64,000 nucleotides of DNA, from the NCBI GenBank assembly GCA_030068145.1, contig JAPJBO010000434.1:62001-126000 (forward strand). Direction: 5' to 3'. The position numbers were made by a program, and so were the translations under genes. Origin of the DNA: Diplonema papillatum. Taxonomy: Eukaryota > Euglenozoa > Diplonemea > Diplonemida > Diplonemidae. The stretch's first letter is position 1; every line of letters starts with the position of its first letter. The notes beneath the pieces are model-generated. The model ran no database searches and was not told the origin of the DNA. It saw only the letters and a program-made list of their open reading frames with translations. Below are positions 10,693 through 22,107 of the stretch, piece by piece.

Positions 10693-11018
10693 CCCCCCCC
10701 CCCCCCCCCTCAAACTGGGTCGAACCCCCCCCAAACATTAAACTGAGTTTTTCCCCCCCCAAGATGGGGGCATGCACCCCCCCAACCCCCCTTGTGGGGA
10801 ACACTGAGTGAAAAGATATTTTAGACTGTTTCTTGTCGCTGTCTTTGTCTTGCCAACGGCAGCAGTGAAGTAGTTTGCTTGCAGGCGTAGTGTTGCGAGG
10901 GAGGCGAGTAAAAAGGAGAGGGGGATCAAATTAATAACGAAAAGGGGCTGCCCTCGAAGAGGTGCCGGGGGTACTTGAAAAAGAAAAAGGGGAGAAATAA
11001 TAAGACGACTAAGAAGAA

Positions 11019-11122
11019 ACGTGAAAACGGGTTTTTGCCTAGAGGCTTTTCGTGTTATTCTGCAGATGCTTTGAGCTATCTTTGTGTCTATGCTTTCAGT
11101 CGTCTTCTTAACCATGGTTAAG
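11019..11122 (+). repeat. Dispersed repeat L, copy 1
   Basis: About 105 bp from GTGAAAACGGGTTTTTGCC to CCATGGTTAAGTGCG, matched at over 90 percent by 13048-13153 in the same orientation. A near relative begins at 5704 (GTGAAAACGGGGATTTGCC). Confidence 0.8.
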
Positions 11123-11621
11123 TGCGCAAATGGTGTCAGCCGAAGCTGGTAAAGCTTCGGCGCCGCCCATGTTATGTTTGTTTAGCAGCGGCTGCCAAAC
11201 ATCCCTTGACACCGCGGAAGGTGGTAAAACGCTCTTTTGTTTTCTTTTCGATTGCTTTTGATGGGGCTTGCGAAAGAAGGGATCTTAGTTTAATGGACAG
11301 AACACTGCTCCTCAGGGTTTATGCTCCGTTTTCGGCCTCTGAGAAAATACGTGTGGTCCACATGCGGGCGCTTAAGGTTCGAGGGAAAAAAACCTTTCCC
11401 TCTATGTGCGGTCAGTTCGTTCGAACGACATAATGTTTTTCCACATCCTGGACGTGGTTTCAGGCGGCAAATTTGGCAAAGGATCATGATCAGAAGGTCC
11501 TACTTGGGCGGTTCAGTTTCCTCACACATTGCATGTGGCTAAAAAAAATAGCCTCACTCATCAAAATCCGCATGTGGTATCTGTGGACCCACACGTGCAC
11601 ACGTGGGAGGGAAAAATCCTA

Positions 11622-12075
11622 AAAATACTCGAGGGGCTGCCTTGTGCTTACTTCGAAGGAGGTTAGAGGGGGAGAAAACAATACAACTACAAAGTGGGTC
11701 TTTTTTGTTGAACGCTTACGCCCGAAACCCAGATTTACCTGTGTTTCGCGTGGGCTACAGCACATGTACCTTCTTTGATCTATCGCAACTGGCAGTCTTC
11801 TCAAGCATTTTCTACAAAGCAGGTGCTTGTACAAGAACATTTCCGGAGTTGGGGCTTGCACTGATAAACGAAGCAACGGACGATCAGCATCAACTGACCA
11901 AAGGTGATGAAAATGATAAGGCAAAAGCTTCTTGTTCTTCACGTGTACAGGGTATAAACCTCTCTGGAGGGTTTCCTGTATTAGCACTTTTTCGTTGGCT
12001 TCGTTTTCTCTTTCATGTGCAACCGTTGTTCCGGAGATGTTCCCGTCAGAACAGATGTACTAGCAAGCGAGGGGT
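11622..12075 (+). repeat. Composite SINE-like repeat F-A with extended 3' part
   Basis: Three modules in line: F (11622-11710, CTCGAGGGGCTGCC then GAGAAAACAATACAACTAC), A (11713-11836, AACGCTTACGCCCG to CAGGTGCTTGTACAA) and a third part (11837-12050, ACATTTCCGGAGTTGGGGC to CCGGAGATGTTCCCGTC). The third part alone recurs at 13623-13860, 22600-22760 and 24828-25020. A 193-codon frame spanning it is judged chance. Confidence 0.75.
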
Positions 12076-12357
12076 AAAAATACGGTGTTTTTCTCGGGAG
12101 CGACGGGGTAATAACCTTTGTACAAGTGTTAGTTCTCGTCGGAATAGTATTAATCTTCTAAGATCTTCGATCTTATACGACTAAAAGAATCCTCACTCCT
12201 ATGCTTGTGTCTGTCACTCTCGTCCACCGCTCCTGCTCTGCTTGCCGCGCGCCGTATGGCTGGAGTAAAAAGGTGAAGCAGAAAGCTGCTAATCTTGCTG
12301 CTGACCACATGAAGTGGTGCCACGGGAACTTCATTGTAGTAGTATGTGTCGTCTGCC

Positions 12358-12585
12358 GAAGCAGCCGGAGACAGCAGGCGCAGGGGGCAGGTCTTGCTTT
12401 ACAATTCTCTTCTTCATGGAGACCCGCCCCCGGCATTCCCGACTGTCCAATCACTGTCGAGAAAGGTTTGTGCCCTATAGTGATGAGCTGGTTGACCAGG
12501 CCCCCACGAAGCCTTATACACAACACGGCTACAACACGAGGATGCAGCCCTGCTTAGGTGTGCACTCAGCCATCACAGGGCCTCA
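12358..12585 (+). repeat. Dispersed repeat M, copy 2
   Basis: Partner of 719-930. This copy has a few extra bases (for example CCGCCCC near 12424) and extends a little further at its 3' side. Confidence 0.8.
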
Positions 12586-13047
12586 GATCTCGCTACTTGA
12601 CCTGACACAGCTGCCACCCAGAAGGCCGCAGCAGTAACCTTCGCAATGAAGGCACGCGCGGCTGAGTGTATGTAGGCGATCCATTCAACAGCTGCATCAG
12701 ACGGGAACTCCGAAGAAAAATGAAGCAAGTGGGAAGGGAGGGAGGGGAAGCAAGCTACTTTTGTTTCTCTGGACCGATTGGAGCGGCAAACCTGTTGTTC
12801 GGATTATTATTAGTCTTCAAAGAAACAAGTTTCTTTTCCTACAAAAAAAAAATAACGTGTGGAAGTCCACACGTTCCACACGTGGAGCGTAAGCATGGTC
12901 GATCAGGTCCATCCCTATTCCCCGGAGCTTCATAGAAGCTTAGAGCTGTCCAACGCGGTTAATGCAGGCCATCGCAACAGATATTCTCTATTTGCAAGTG
13001 GGGGCCTCCTCGATTTCCTACGAAGCAAGGTGCTCAATCAAAGAAGT

Positions 13048-13153
13048 GTGAAAACGGGTTTTTGCCTGGTGGCTTTTCGTGTTATTTTGCAAATGCTTTG
13101 AGCTATCTTTGTGTCTGTGCTTTCAGTCGTCTTCTTAGCCATGGTTAAGTGCG
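13048..13153 (+). repeat. Dispersed repeat L, copy 2
   Basis: Partner of 11019-11122; differs mainly at the CCTGGTGGC/CCTAGAGGC and GCAAATGC/GCAGATGC positions. Confidence 0.8.
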
Positions 13154-13622
13154 GGAAAAACTTTGTTTATTTAATGTTTCGGTTTCGGAAATGAGAGAGA
13201 AAAGAAGGGAGTGCAAGACTCCGTAAGTAAGGAGCGAAAACCATGAGATCGCAGTGGGTGTGCACGTCTTTCTCTGTCTCAGGCTGCGGGCTATTACAAG
13301 GCCTGGGCTCATCATTTCGGATGGGGATTTTCTGCCCTGTTCCGGTGAGAGCACGGCCTCGTCGGCCCATTAGAGAAGGGAGGGGAAGATGATTATTTCT
13401 TGGGGGTAGGATGGAGACGTCGACAAGGTCGATGTCTCTGCGCGTGGGATCTGTCCGAAAGATTCGTGTGCACACGCGTAACCTGCTTGAAGCTAGGTAC
13501 AACACAACGACGTTGCGTCACTTTTTAACAATGGAGCATAAAAAACGCAAAGGAGACAGGAAAACGTACAAAAGGTGAAAAAAGACTGAGCTTGACAAAA
13601 GAAATAGAACATGGAAGAAGAA

Positions 13623-14247
13623 TATTTCCGGAAGCGGGGTTTGCACGCACTGCTAAACGAAGTAACGGACGATCAGCATCAACCGACATATTTGTTCGTG
13701 TGTCCAGGGCATAAACCTCGTTGACGCTTTTTTAGCGTTTATTGTGGTTTAGAGGTTCGGTGTTTTAGGGTCTCCGGTTGACCATTGAGGCTTTTTTCTA
13801 GCGTTATTCTCTTTCAGTCTCTGCGCACCCGTTGTTCGGGAAATGTTCCCGTAGAGAAATACACGAGGGACTGCCTGCTCATTTCGACGGAGGCTAGAGG
13901 GGAGAAAAATACTCGACGTAGCTGCTTCGACTTTTGTTCTTCGCTTGCACCACCGTGTGTTGCTTTCTCACTCAGGACTTTGACCTGTTGTGTTCGTGTG
14001 ATTTGTCGTGTATGACCTCACGCCCGTTCAACACGTGGTTCGGTACGCAGCACTTGGGATCCCTTCTGTTCTTTGTCGGGCAGCATCGTCGAGCATTTCC
14101 TTTCAAGCTGGCGCTTATGTAAAACAATACAACAACAAAGGGTCTTCTTTGTTGAACGCTTACGCCCGCCCCTAAACCCAGATTTACCTGTGTTTCGTGT
14201 GGGCTACAGCACATTTACCTCCTTTGATCTTTCGCAACTGAGTTCGG
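13623..14247 (+). repeat. Cluster of repeat modules (A-third part, C, F, B, F, A)
   Basis: In order: the ACATTTCCGG-type module (13623-13720), a short module with AGAGGTTCGGTGTTTTAGGG and CCGGTTGACCATTGAGG (13745-13793), an F start (13855-13905), a B copy (13948-14125) and an F/A copy (14126-14247). B's A-rich tail merges directly into F, a join also seen at 58490, so B-A is a recurring composite. Confidence 0.7.
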
Positions 14248-14485
14248 GGGAAGAAAGGAGATGAAGAAGGTGTTGGCCTCCGGGGGCCTTCGCTCTCCCC
14301 CCGGCGGTCTCACTCGGTACCCAGCAGCGGCTGTGCAGCACATCAACATATCAAAGAGGAACTTCTTCCTTTGTCCTACTCTCGCGATCCCGCCAACATG
14401 TTGCACAAGCGTACGCCGCCAAGACAGCAGCGAGCAGAGAAGAATGCATGAACCGGGACATGCCCGACGTTCATCAAAGACACGA

Positions 14486-14900
14486 CTACGCAAGCCTCAA
14501 GTCAACAACCCGCTCACCTGACTGCTTCTCGCAATACTTCACGGCGAGGCCGTCCCGCGCCGCGCAGTGTGCGTCGCAGCAGCGCGCTACCGTCTTCTTT
14601 CGACGCTTGCACTCTTCGCATTTCACCTTGTGATGTCCCGTGCGCACCCTCTCGTCCTTGGTGGCCTGGGCACGCCTACCTCCAAGCGCTGTGGGTCTCC
14701 GCTGCCCACTACCCTCTTCTGCCCCTTCTTGCCGGTTTTTTTGACGGGCGAGCGAAGGAGTGGAAAGCATTGCGACAGGATAGATGGAAAGCCACGAGCG
14801 GTGCATAATTGTGTGGCGCGCACACGTCGCATTGAGACTGACGAAAGTGGAGAGGCACCGCAAACGGGTCGTGCCATCAAACCGTAGGTTGTGCCGCACG
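14486..14900 (-). other. Cys/His-rich frame downstream of LINE remnant
   Basis: The end of a 186-codon frame contains HHKVKCEECKRRKKTV followed by a CC-x3-C spacing and a further Cys about 13 residues on, like a degenerate zinc-ribbon. PiggyBac transposases end in a comparable Cys-rich domain, but nothing upstream supports that family. Overlapping frames leave coding status open. Confidence 0.25.
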
Positions 14901-15011
14901 CTACAGATTTGTATGCCACAAGGTAGCATGAGGTGCCACCTTTGGTGTCTCCGAGCGAGCCGAACCCCGTTTGCCGCTGGAAACGGGTAGGAAGCTGCGG
15001 ATCCAAAGACC

Positions 15012-15430
15012 CTAAGTCCACAAGGGAGCAGCTGCCTTCTTCCCATCCACTTGGGCTATAGAAAAGCTCAAGCGGTGGAAGAAGTCCTGGCAAGCGGCCG
15101 AAGCGGTCCGGCTTTCACGGAGGGCGTTCGCGCGGGCGATGTGCCGCAGCTCCGTGATTGCTCCTGGGCACCAGGCCCCGAACGTGCCTGCAACTAGCGG
15201 CACCGCTCGCCACTCCCGTGGGTTCGGATCATTTGCGATGATCCTGTTGTAGACACGCTCCTTGACGGCAACAGCATACGCATCCCTCGTGCGTCTTCAA
15301 CGCAAGCGCGAAGGGCCAACGTCCGGCCCCGCCTTGATGATTTGGCTTGCTCAATCGGTAACCCCGTCCGCGGCGCCGCCAAACACGTGAAGATTTGCTT
15401 CACGAAGGGCAAGCTTTCCCCGGTACACAC
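15012..15430 (-). pseudogene. Non-LTR retrotransposon ORF2 C-terminal remnant
   Basis: On the minus strand a frame with two in-frame stops in its first half reads YNRIIANDPNPREWRAVPLV then AGTFGAWCPGAITELRHIAR and about 35 more residues to a stop at 15012. The pattern 'PLV..TFGAWxPxA' followed by a helical tail is typical of the end of LINE-type reverse-transcriptase proteins in many protists (family resemblance from memory). The reverse-transcriptase domain itself is absent, so this is a 5'-truncated, decayed copy, as usual for LINEs. Confidence 0.5.
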
Positions 15431-15545
15431 GGTGAGGTCCAGCCTCAGAGGCTCGAGTTAAAGTGGGTGTGTCCGAGTCACACCCGAAAAGCCGTGTGCC
15501 ACAACCAAAACGCGTGGTAAATCCACACCCGAAAAGCGGGTGTGA
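15428..15545. mobile_element. Palindromic element K, copy 2
   Basis: Left arm ACGGTGAGGTCCAGCCTCAG and inner hairpins CGGGTGTGACTCGG/CACACCCGAAAAGC are present; the right outer arm is lost, replaced by a GGGCTTACGCTCC segment shared with 11323-11360. Confidence 0.7.
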
Positions 15546-15569
15546 ACCAGGGCTTACGCTCCGTTTTCG

Positions 15570-15850
15570 GTCTCAGAGAAAATACGTATGGTCCACATGT
15601 GGGCGCTTAAGGTTCGAGGGGAAAATATATATTTTCCTCGGGGAAATAACAGGGCTTTTTTCCCCCGAAGTGGTTTTTTCTCCCGAGCCGGGAGGCGAGG
15701 GAGAAAAAACCACTGAGGGGGAAAAAGTGGCCCGAGGGATGTTTTTCTCCCGAGCCGGGAGGCGAGGGAGAAAAACATCCCGAGGGCCACTGCCCCAGTA
15801 TTTCCCCGAGGAATGGTATTTTTTTACCGGCTGGCGGACTTTTATTCCCG
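15570..15850. repeat. Hairpin array (fold-back sequence)
   Basis: Two near-perfect hairpins share the same loop CCGAGCCGGGAGGCGAGG: 15669-15714 with stem AGTGGTTTTTTCTCC, and 15736-15781 with stem GGGATGTTTTTCTCC, the latter inside an outer stem at 15726-15791. The right end (ACCGGCTGGCGGACTTTT, about 15829) is repeated inverted at 16470-16500, so the whole 15570-16530 block may be one large fold-back element with the frame at 16046-16318 inside. Confidence 0.75.
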
Positions 15851-16045
15851 AGAACGCGTGCTGTTCATGACCTGGCTCGTGATGCGCTTCGCTGTGCTAC
15901 CTTGAACGTGTTTCTGTGCTGTGTATGTCAGGGTGAACGGTGAAGAAATCGAAATAAGTGCATAGTTCTGTTAGAAGAAAATGATGACGTTCTTCAAATG
16001 ATAGCATTCAGCGGAGAAGACAAACAGGCTCAGCAGAGCGGAAGC

Positions 16046-16318
16046 TCACTGATTCTTATCGTTCTTGACCTCGACAACAATTCTTACAGTCACATTGACA
16101 TCATTCTTGTTCTCGCTCACTTCTTTTGTAGACTTATTTGTGTCAGACACAGAGGGCTCGCTTTTGACAGTGGTTTGCGTGGGGGCCTGAGCAACAACTG
16201 CACCCTGTGTTGGATGAATCATGTTTGCCATTGCGGTAACCGAGCAGTCTGTCTGGTCGATGTACCTTGCCGCGGTCTTTTCACACTTCCATCCAAAGTG
16301 TGTTTTCAACTGTTCCAC
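16046..16318 (-). pseudogene. Possible tyrosine recombinase C-terminal fragment
   Basis: A 90-codon frame begins LSVEQLKTHFGWKCEKTAAR then YIDQ. The pattern 'H-F-G-W-K-S/C-x-K-x-x-x-R-Y' with Tyr nine residues after Trp matches the box around the last His/Trp and catalytic Tyr of phage-integrase-type recombinases, as used by Crypton and DIRS elements. The upstream catalytic Arg and HxxR motifs are missing: an in-frame stop lies just before the fragment. The remainder is Ser/Thr/Asn/Lys-rich. It sits inside inverted sequences (15829-15850 versus 16470-16500). Confidence 0.35.
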
Positions 16319-16734
16319 AGATAGGTTTTAGCGGTGGTTCTGCTTGGGTTTGCTCCTCCCAGGGTCTCCTGCTATTGTACTTCAGATTTTGAGTTCCAGG
16401 GAAAAAAATTCCCTTATTTCCCTGGTAGGGAAATAACGGACCTTATTTCCCTGCAACTTTGCTGTACGAGGGAAGAAAAGTCCGCCAGCCGGTAAAAAAA
16501 ACCTTTTCCCTCATGTGCGACGGGAAAAAAAGAGAAAAAAATAGCGTCGCTAGGTAGCTACTGGACTTGGCGACACCTGGCTGTGCGGCGTTGACCACTA
16601 GCGGGCCTAGACTCCCTTGCATGTGAACCAATAAATCAAAATCCACATGTGGTACCTGTGGATTCACACGTGGTGGAACAAAATCCAAAAAGAATTAACG
16701 TGTGGAAATCCACACGTTCCACACGTGGAGCGTA

Positions 16735-16960
16735 AGCCTTGGTGTGAACCCCGCTTTTTAACTCCAGCTTCTGAGGCTGGACTCCACCGTCCCGACGACG
16801 TAGGGGTAGACCCGCATAGGGGTACGATGTAGGGGTAGACCCGCATGACCTCACGTTCGTTCAACACGTGGTTCGGTAGTTACAGCACTTGGGATCCCTT
16901 CTGTTCTTTGTCAGGCAGCATCGAGCATTTCCTTTCAAGCTGGCGCTTATGTAAAAAAAA
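16735..16960 (+). repeat. Partial K element followed by SINE-like repeat B
   Basis: A K half-arm (CCGCTTTTTAACTCCAGCTT, 16750-16785) is followed by a short duplication of GTAGGGGTAGACCCGCAT (16800 and 16828) and then a B copy ending GCGCTTATGT with a tail of nine A's at about 16960. Confidence 0.7.
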
Positions 16961-17094
16961 ACAACAAAGGAAAGTGCACGCTTCTATTTTTTGATATCGA
17001 AGAGTAGTATAACAACTGAAGAAAAAGAACAAACAGAAGAAGAAAAGAAGAAAAAAAAGGAAAAGGGAGGACGGAATTTCACGACTGGAGGAGG

Positions 17095-17175
17095 GGGGGA
17101 TTGCAAGAACGTGCTTGGAATGGACATGTGCTCAACGACTGCGGGAGATGGGGGAGGCGGTTGTCCACCCTCGTG
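17095..17175 (+). repeat. Dispersed repeat E, truncated copy
   Basis: Begins GGGGGATTGCAAGAACGTGC and CTTGGAATGGACATGTGCTC. Fuller copies at 30325-30405, 45068-45155 and 61478-61565 continue to GTGTTTCGGTCCTTTAAGCC; this one diverges after about 60 bp. Confidence 0.75.
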
Positions 17176-17472
17176 ACCTAGGCGTGGCAGTACGCGTGAA
17201 TGCTATTTGCTTTGTTGCTTGTGCGTGCCGGGAGGGAGAATATACTCCCAAATGTTGCCTTCCTTCGGACTCTGGTGCAAAGGCCCAACCTTGCAGCTGA
17301 GATCCGATGCCCTAAACTACCCCTGGCAGGATCCAAAATGGCCAAAAACCCCCCAGGAGCAGGGAACGGTGAAAATTCGGAGCAGGGAGGAGGGGGGCAA
17401 CGTTTGGGGTTTGGCACTTCTTATCGACTTTTCAAGGAGGTTCCGGGCGTATGCCTCTCTCGGGCTGAGGTG

Positions 17473-18051
17473 CACGGTGAACTCCAGCAACTTTTGCTCG
17501 AGCTAAAGTCCGGCCTCAAGTGCGGGTGTGACCACACCCGGAAATAGGGTGTGAAGTAGGGTGTGTGAAATAGGGTGTGAAATAGGGTGGGATATAGGGT
17601 GTTAAATAGGGTGTGTGAAATAGGGTGTGAAATAGGGTGTGTGAAATAGGGTGTGACATAGAGTGTGAAATAGGAGGGTGTGAAATAGGAGGGTGTGAAT
17701 AGGGTGTTAAAAGGGTGTGAAATAGGGTGTGAAATAGGGTGTGAAATATGGTGTGAAATAGGGTGTAAATAGGGTGTGAAATAGGGTGTGAAATAGAGTG
17801 TGAAATAGGGTGTGAAATAGGAGGGTGTGAAATAGGGTGCTAATAGGGTGTGAAATAGGGTGTGAAATATGGTGTGAAATAGGGTGTAAATAGGGTGTGG
17901 AATAGGGTGTGTGAAATAGGGTGTGATAGGGTGTGAAATAGGGTGTGCACACCCTATTTCACACCCTATTTCACACCCTATTCCCGGGTGTTGCACACCC
18001 GCTTGGTGAGTCTGGTTTCACTCGAGCAAAGGTTGCTGGAGTTCACCGTGT
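17473..18051. mobile_element. Palindromic element K, copy 4, expanded by a minisatellite
   Basis: Outer arms GGTGAACTCCAGCAACTTTT (17476) and its inverse (18020-18050) are intact and near-perfect, better than in any other copy. Between the inner arms lies about 440 bp of tandem repeat in place of the usual short loop. Confidence 0.8.
17545..17990. repeat. 12-bp minisatellite (GTGTGAAATAGG)
   Basis: About 35 head-to-tail units of a 12-bp GTGTGAAATAGG motif, with 4-5-bp and 10-bp length variants (GTGTAAATAGG, GGAGGGTGTG). The last three units (about 17947-17983) run in the opposite orientation, so the array ends in a hairpin. The minus-strand frame across it encodes a meaningless TPYFTPYF-type repeat peptide. 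Confidence 0.95.
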
Positions 18052-19500
18052 GCGGACCTACGCCCCGGTACGCTGCAAAGGAACCGGCGTTGCCAATTAA
18101 ATGCCCCTCGAAAGGAAACGGAAGCGTTTCCAACGTTTCCATCCTACAGAGCAGAACACTGCCTCCCATGCATGGTTGATGCTAGCATCAAGTATTCTTC
18201 GAAGATGCTGTATAGAAAAGGGGGAAAGCATAGACAGAACACCGCTTCTCATGCATGATTGATGCATCAAGTCTTCTTCGAAGAAAATGCTGTATAGAAA
18301 AGAGGAAGGGGGTAAATAGGGTAAGAACCTGCATCATCCGCTCCGCGTTTCCTCGGTAAACGTAGAGTACACCATATATGGCCATTCGTGGCGGCCGGCA
18401 GAACACGACTATTATTGGAAGGGTGGAGCAGACCAGGTGGTAAACTGGACTCCTTTGCACTCTCTCTACGGGGGTGTGGAGGATTTTTTTTTATTACTCA
18501 TTTTTTTGAAGAGGGGTGTTTCCAGCACCGTAAGCCAAACATCGACGGCTGCCAAAACAGTATTCCGTCCTTATTTTCTTTTTCCGCCGACGACGACGGC
18601 AAGCGTCAGACCAGCCCACCCAGGGGTGGTTTGCTTCTTCATGGCAGGTTCTCGAGCTTCACGTTCAGGAAGTTGCTTGGTCTCCATTTTCGTAGGTGGG
18701 TGGGGACTTTCTTTTATTTCAGGGTGCTTGCCCCGTGCTATCCTCCTCTTTCATTGGTTTCTTGGAGAACCTTGGTACCAGGGAAACGGGAGCCAAGCTT
18801 CACGTGTTCGGCGGTTGACCGTCACGTTCCTGGACCAGGAGCGGCCTTTTTCTTTTTTCTTCTTTCTTTCTAAGTTTCTTGGAGACCATGAACATCAATA
18901 TCTCCCTCCCCTGTAAGTGTAGTCAGTTTTGCATTCAGCGGAACTGACCCAGTCAACAAAGCTCCATCTTGCTACAAATCACGCGCGCACTGAGGAAGAA
19001 CGAAGACGCACTGATATCCAGTGTATAAGTCCGACGTTTAGCGTTGCCATACTGGTAAGTCATGCGACCTACCACGACCAATCTCTCCTAATGAAGTTCT
19101 GCGCGAAGGCACTTTCAGTTTGGGTACGTCGGTTGGCTTGTGGTATCACCTTTGCTATGGTGAGGTTGCTGTCAGTGTGTGTGTGTCCATGCCAGTAAAA
19201 CGTGTGTCACGTGGAGTTTTGCGTAGTACCGTACTCGGATCATACTAATGGCTCGTTCATGACAAACTGTACACCGCTCCTTTCGTTTCCAGAGCGAAAG
19301 TCCGCTCTTTTTTTTCTTTCCTTTAGTTTTCCCCCCCATTGACAAGGTCGAAGCAACACCAGAAACGAAATTGGCAGCCTCCAAGTGTTCCTTCAAAGAG
19401 GTGCTCCTGCGACAAAAGATCTTTTTCCCCTCGATCCTGTACGCACACTGGCAGATCATCGCAAGCAACGACAGAGGTGAGCACCGAAACGTGACTTTTA
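18052..19500. other. No gene; short repeats
   Basis: Two similar segments at about 18150-18215 and 18230-18300 (CAGAACAC..CATGCATG/A..TTCTTCGAAGA) form an imperfect direct repeat. 18768-18850 (ACCAGGGAAACGGGAGCCAAG onward) is shared with 56105-56260. No convincing coding frame. Confidence 0.55.
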
Positions 19501-19504
19501 TTTG

Positions 19505-20030
19505 GGACTGAGTTAGGCTGGAAGAATGGCTGCAGAATGCGAAAACAAGGCGAAATCACCTTCCACAAGGCAATTCCTTAAAGAACCCCATCAGAAATCC
19601 AAAAAGCAGCCACAAAAACAGCGCGACCGGCCCCCAAACCCACAAACATTAGGAAACCCCCGAAAGGGTCCGGAGTTGGGTCTTACACCATGAATGAAAG
19701 ACATTACGGACGATTGTCCTTCGCGTGTACAGGAAACAACCTTTTCTAGGCGGGTTCCTGGATCGGGCGTTCCGTTTGACTTTCTCACGTGCAGCCGGTG
19801 TCCCGGGAAAGTGTTCCCTTCAGTACGGCAGTACTGCTACAAAACGCAAGGGGGTGTCTGTAGACAGAATGTTGCCTCTCATGCATGTTTGATGCTAGCA
19901 CCAAGTCAAGAGCAGCCGGCCTCCCGGCTTTCAAGCCGGCAACCGGCTGGCCAAAAATATGCCTTCGCTTTTTCGCTATCCTTTCAAAAACTGTTGCGTT
20001 GACGCATCCACACTTTTTTTTTTTTTTTTT
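19505..20030. repeat. Dispersed repeat S and a palindrome
   Basis: 19505-19680 resembles 22770-22990 (shared GAATGCGAAAACAAGGCGAA/GATGCGAAAACGAGG and CATCAGAAA-CCAAAAA segments). At 19915-19945 a palindromic GCCGGC-rich stretch (CAGCCGGCCTCCCGGC and its complement) can fold. A 26-base T run follows at about 20013. Confidence 0.5.
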
Positions 20031-20039
20031 TTTTTTTTG

Positions 20040-21470
20040 AGCAGGCCGAGTTTGGGCCCTCTCTTCAGGTTGGTCTTCTTCTTTTTCACCTGGTATGTCT
20101 TGAGTTAGGGATCTCCATGTGAAGCACGGACATGTAAACTGTGACAGTGACATGATCTTCAGTTTGGTGTTGGTTCGCTCATTGCTCAGGCTTACATTTT
20201 TGGAACACATTGCAATGTCTCGAAAAAAGAAAATCTGGATGCTGCGGGCCGTAAGAAGGTCGGTTTCTGCTCTCGAACCCTGACCAAGCCTTCTACAAAA
20301 AAAAGTTGAAATGAGCTGGCTCGGTGTCGACAGGGTCCAGTTTTCGGTTGCGAGGCTGTGGTCCCTCAAGGCGGGCAATCCATCGCATGGTGACTTTGCC
20401 TTAAGCTCAATACGTGTCCGGCTCTCCCCCGGTAGCTGAAGTGGAACAGAAGCTTTGGCCTATGAATTGAACCGTCATCAGCACCCTTGCATCACTGCAC
20501 AGATGCTACACGTAAGGTTCGGTAAGCTTTTGCAACTGATCCCCCCTACTTCGGTGATTTCGGGCATGTCGGGTATCGCGGTTCTTAAACTCAGGAGGTG
20601 TACTTGGTATCGTCAGTTGGTGCTTGCAGACGGTGCGCGTCTGGCGACTGTATCTCGAGTTGAGACTGGCCCTCGTCTTCCCCAAATCTACGAATATCGC
20701 AGTCTGGCGTTTGACGTGGACAAGGGGTAAGACGTGAAGATCGTAAAAATCGTGCTGTTCGAAGTTGTCGAAGACTGGGGTACGACCTGTACCGGAAACG
20801 TCCCCGCTACGGTGCACGTGTGAAACGAGGCCATGGCTCGTTACCGCGGGCGTCGAAGTCTTTCGAGACGTTCTGGGATCAGACCTTCGCAGAGAGAAAA
20901 GAAGCCCTCATCGAACAGCATGTTTGAAGTTTGGGGCAGCAAGCCAAGACCCCCGCAGCAAAAAAGGAACAGGCACCGGAGCACGAGCAGCAGCAAAAGC
21001 TCTGAGGGTGGCCCACTACAAGCATTGCCGGAGCAATCAACAAAAAGACAGGCGCTGCGTTTTCGTTGTGCGTGCGGGTTGATCGTTTCTACCCTCCTTA
21101 CTATTCGGCCTTCGTTCAGGTTATGTACGGGCAACTGCCCCTACCACCGACACCCTCTGGGTGCTTCCAGTTTACGCGCAATCGGGGGTTTGAAACATGA
21201 CTATTAATATTAAAAGCCCACACCCACGCGGCGTTGACTGTGGCTGGTCTTTGTAAGGGCTGCCTTGATGTTACTTTGATCGAACACACACTAAGCTGAA
21301 ACCTTCCTTACCATTCGGCCGTCCTTCAACCACCAAAACATGTTTACGGCTGCTAGGTTTCACAATACTGTACACAAATTTGCAAGATTGTTGGAGTTCA
21401 AAAACTCAAGACGTGTCTTCTTTCCCCGTTGTCAGTTTCAAGTCCGTTCCCTTGACTGCTGTTTCGCCAG
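20040..21470. other. No gene recognised
   Basis: Open frames at 20455-20730 and 20765-21207 on the plus strand carry no recognisable motif. 21040-21085 contains the start of repeat D (AAGACAGGCGCTGCG to GCGGGTTGATCG). 21477-21510 (GTAGGTAGGAGCAGAAGG) is repeated inverted at 57310-57352. Confidence 0.5.
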
Positions 21471-22107
21471 AATAGTAGGTAGGAGCAGAAGGAATCTCAT
21501 TGGTCCATTCATGCGCGTCTTTAATTAGAAGACGAGGCATTTGGCTACCTTGAAGAAAGTCATAGTTACTCCCGCCGTTTGCCCGCGCTTGACCTGATCT
21601 CTCAGCATTGGCATTCAGGGCACTCCGTTTTTTTTACTGACAGACCCCGCAGCGCTTCGAGAAGCTGGCGCAGCCGTGGTACGATCGGGGATGCAACATC
21701 GCGCGTGGGAAGGCTAAACTTCACCTGCACATCTGCACGTGTGCATCAGTCCTGTAGACCAGGGGTGGACGCAGGGGGAAAAGATGAGTTGGAGGAGGCA
21801 GGATGGGGTATGAGTCGGCTCGCACGCTATATACACAGAGACTCCTCTCCTAAGAACAAGCGGAGACGTGGTTCTTTTTTGCTTGGTTTTGCTAATTTCC
21901 GACGATCAACCGATGGGTGGTGCGGTCTGCATCGTCTCCCGACCTTCTTTCGTTTCCTCTCTCGTCTCGGGTTCAATCCGTCATCCTTTCCCTTATTAGC
22001 GTTTATTGTAGTTTAGAGGTTCGGTATTTTAGGGTCTTCGGTTGACCACTGAGGCTGTGAGGCCGGTAGTATGAGGGATGTAGGTATGATTCTACACTAA
22101 GGCCTGC

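Noticed and set aside
11603..12184. 193-codon plus-strand frame
   Set aside because: Covers three repeat modules whose other copies have stops in every frame.
719..12585. Repeat M copies as LTRs of one retrotransposon
   Set aside because: No gag-pol sequence or primer-binding site between them, no TG..CA ends, and many unrelated repeats in the interval.
17421..17996. 191-codon frame with repeating TPYFTPYF peptide
   Set aside because: Pure product of the 12-bp minisatellite read on the minus strand.
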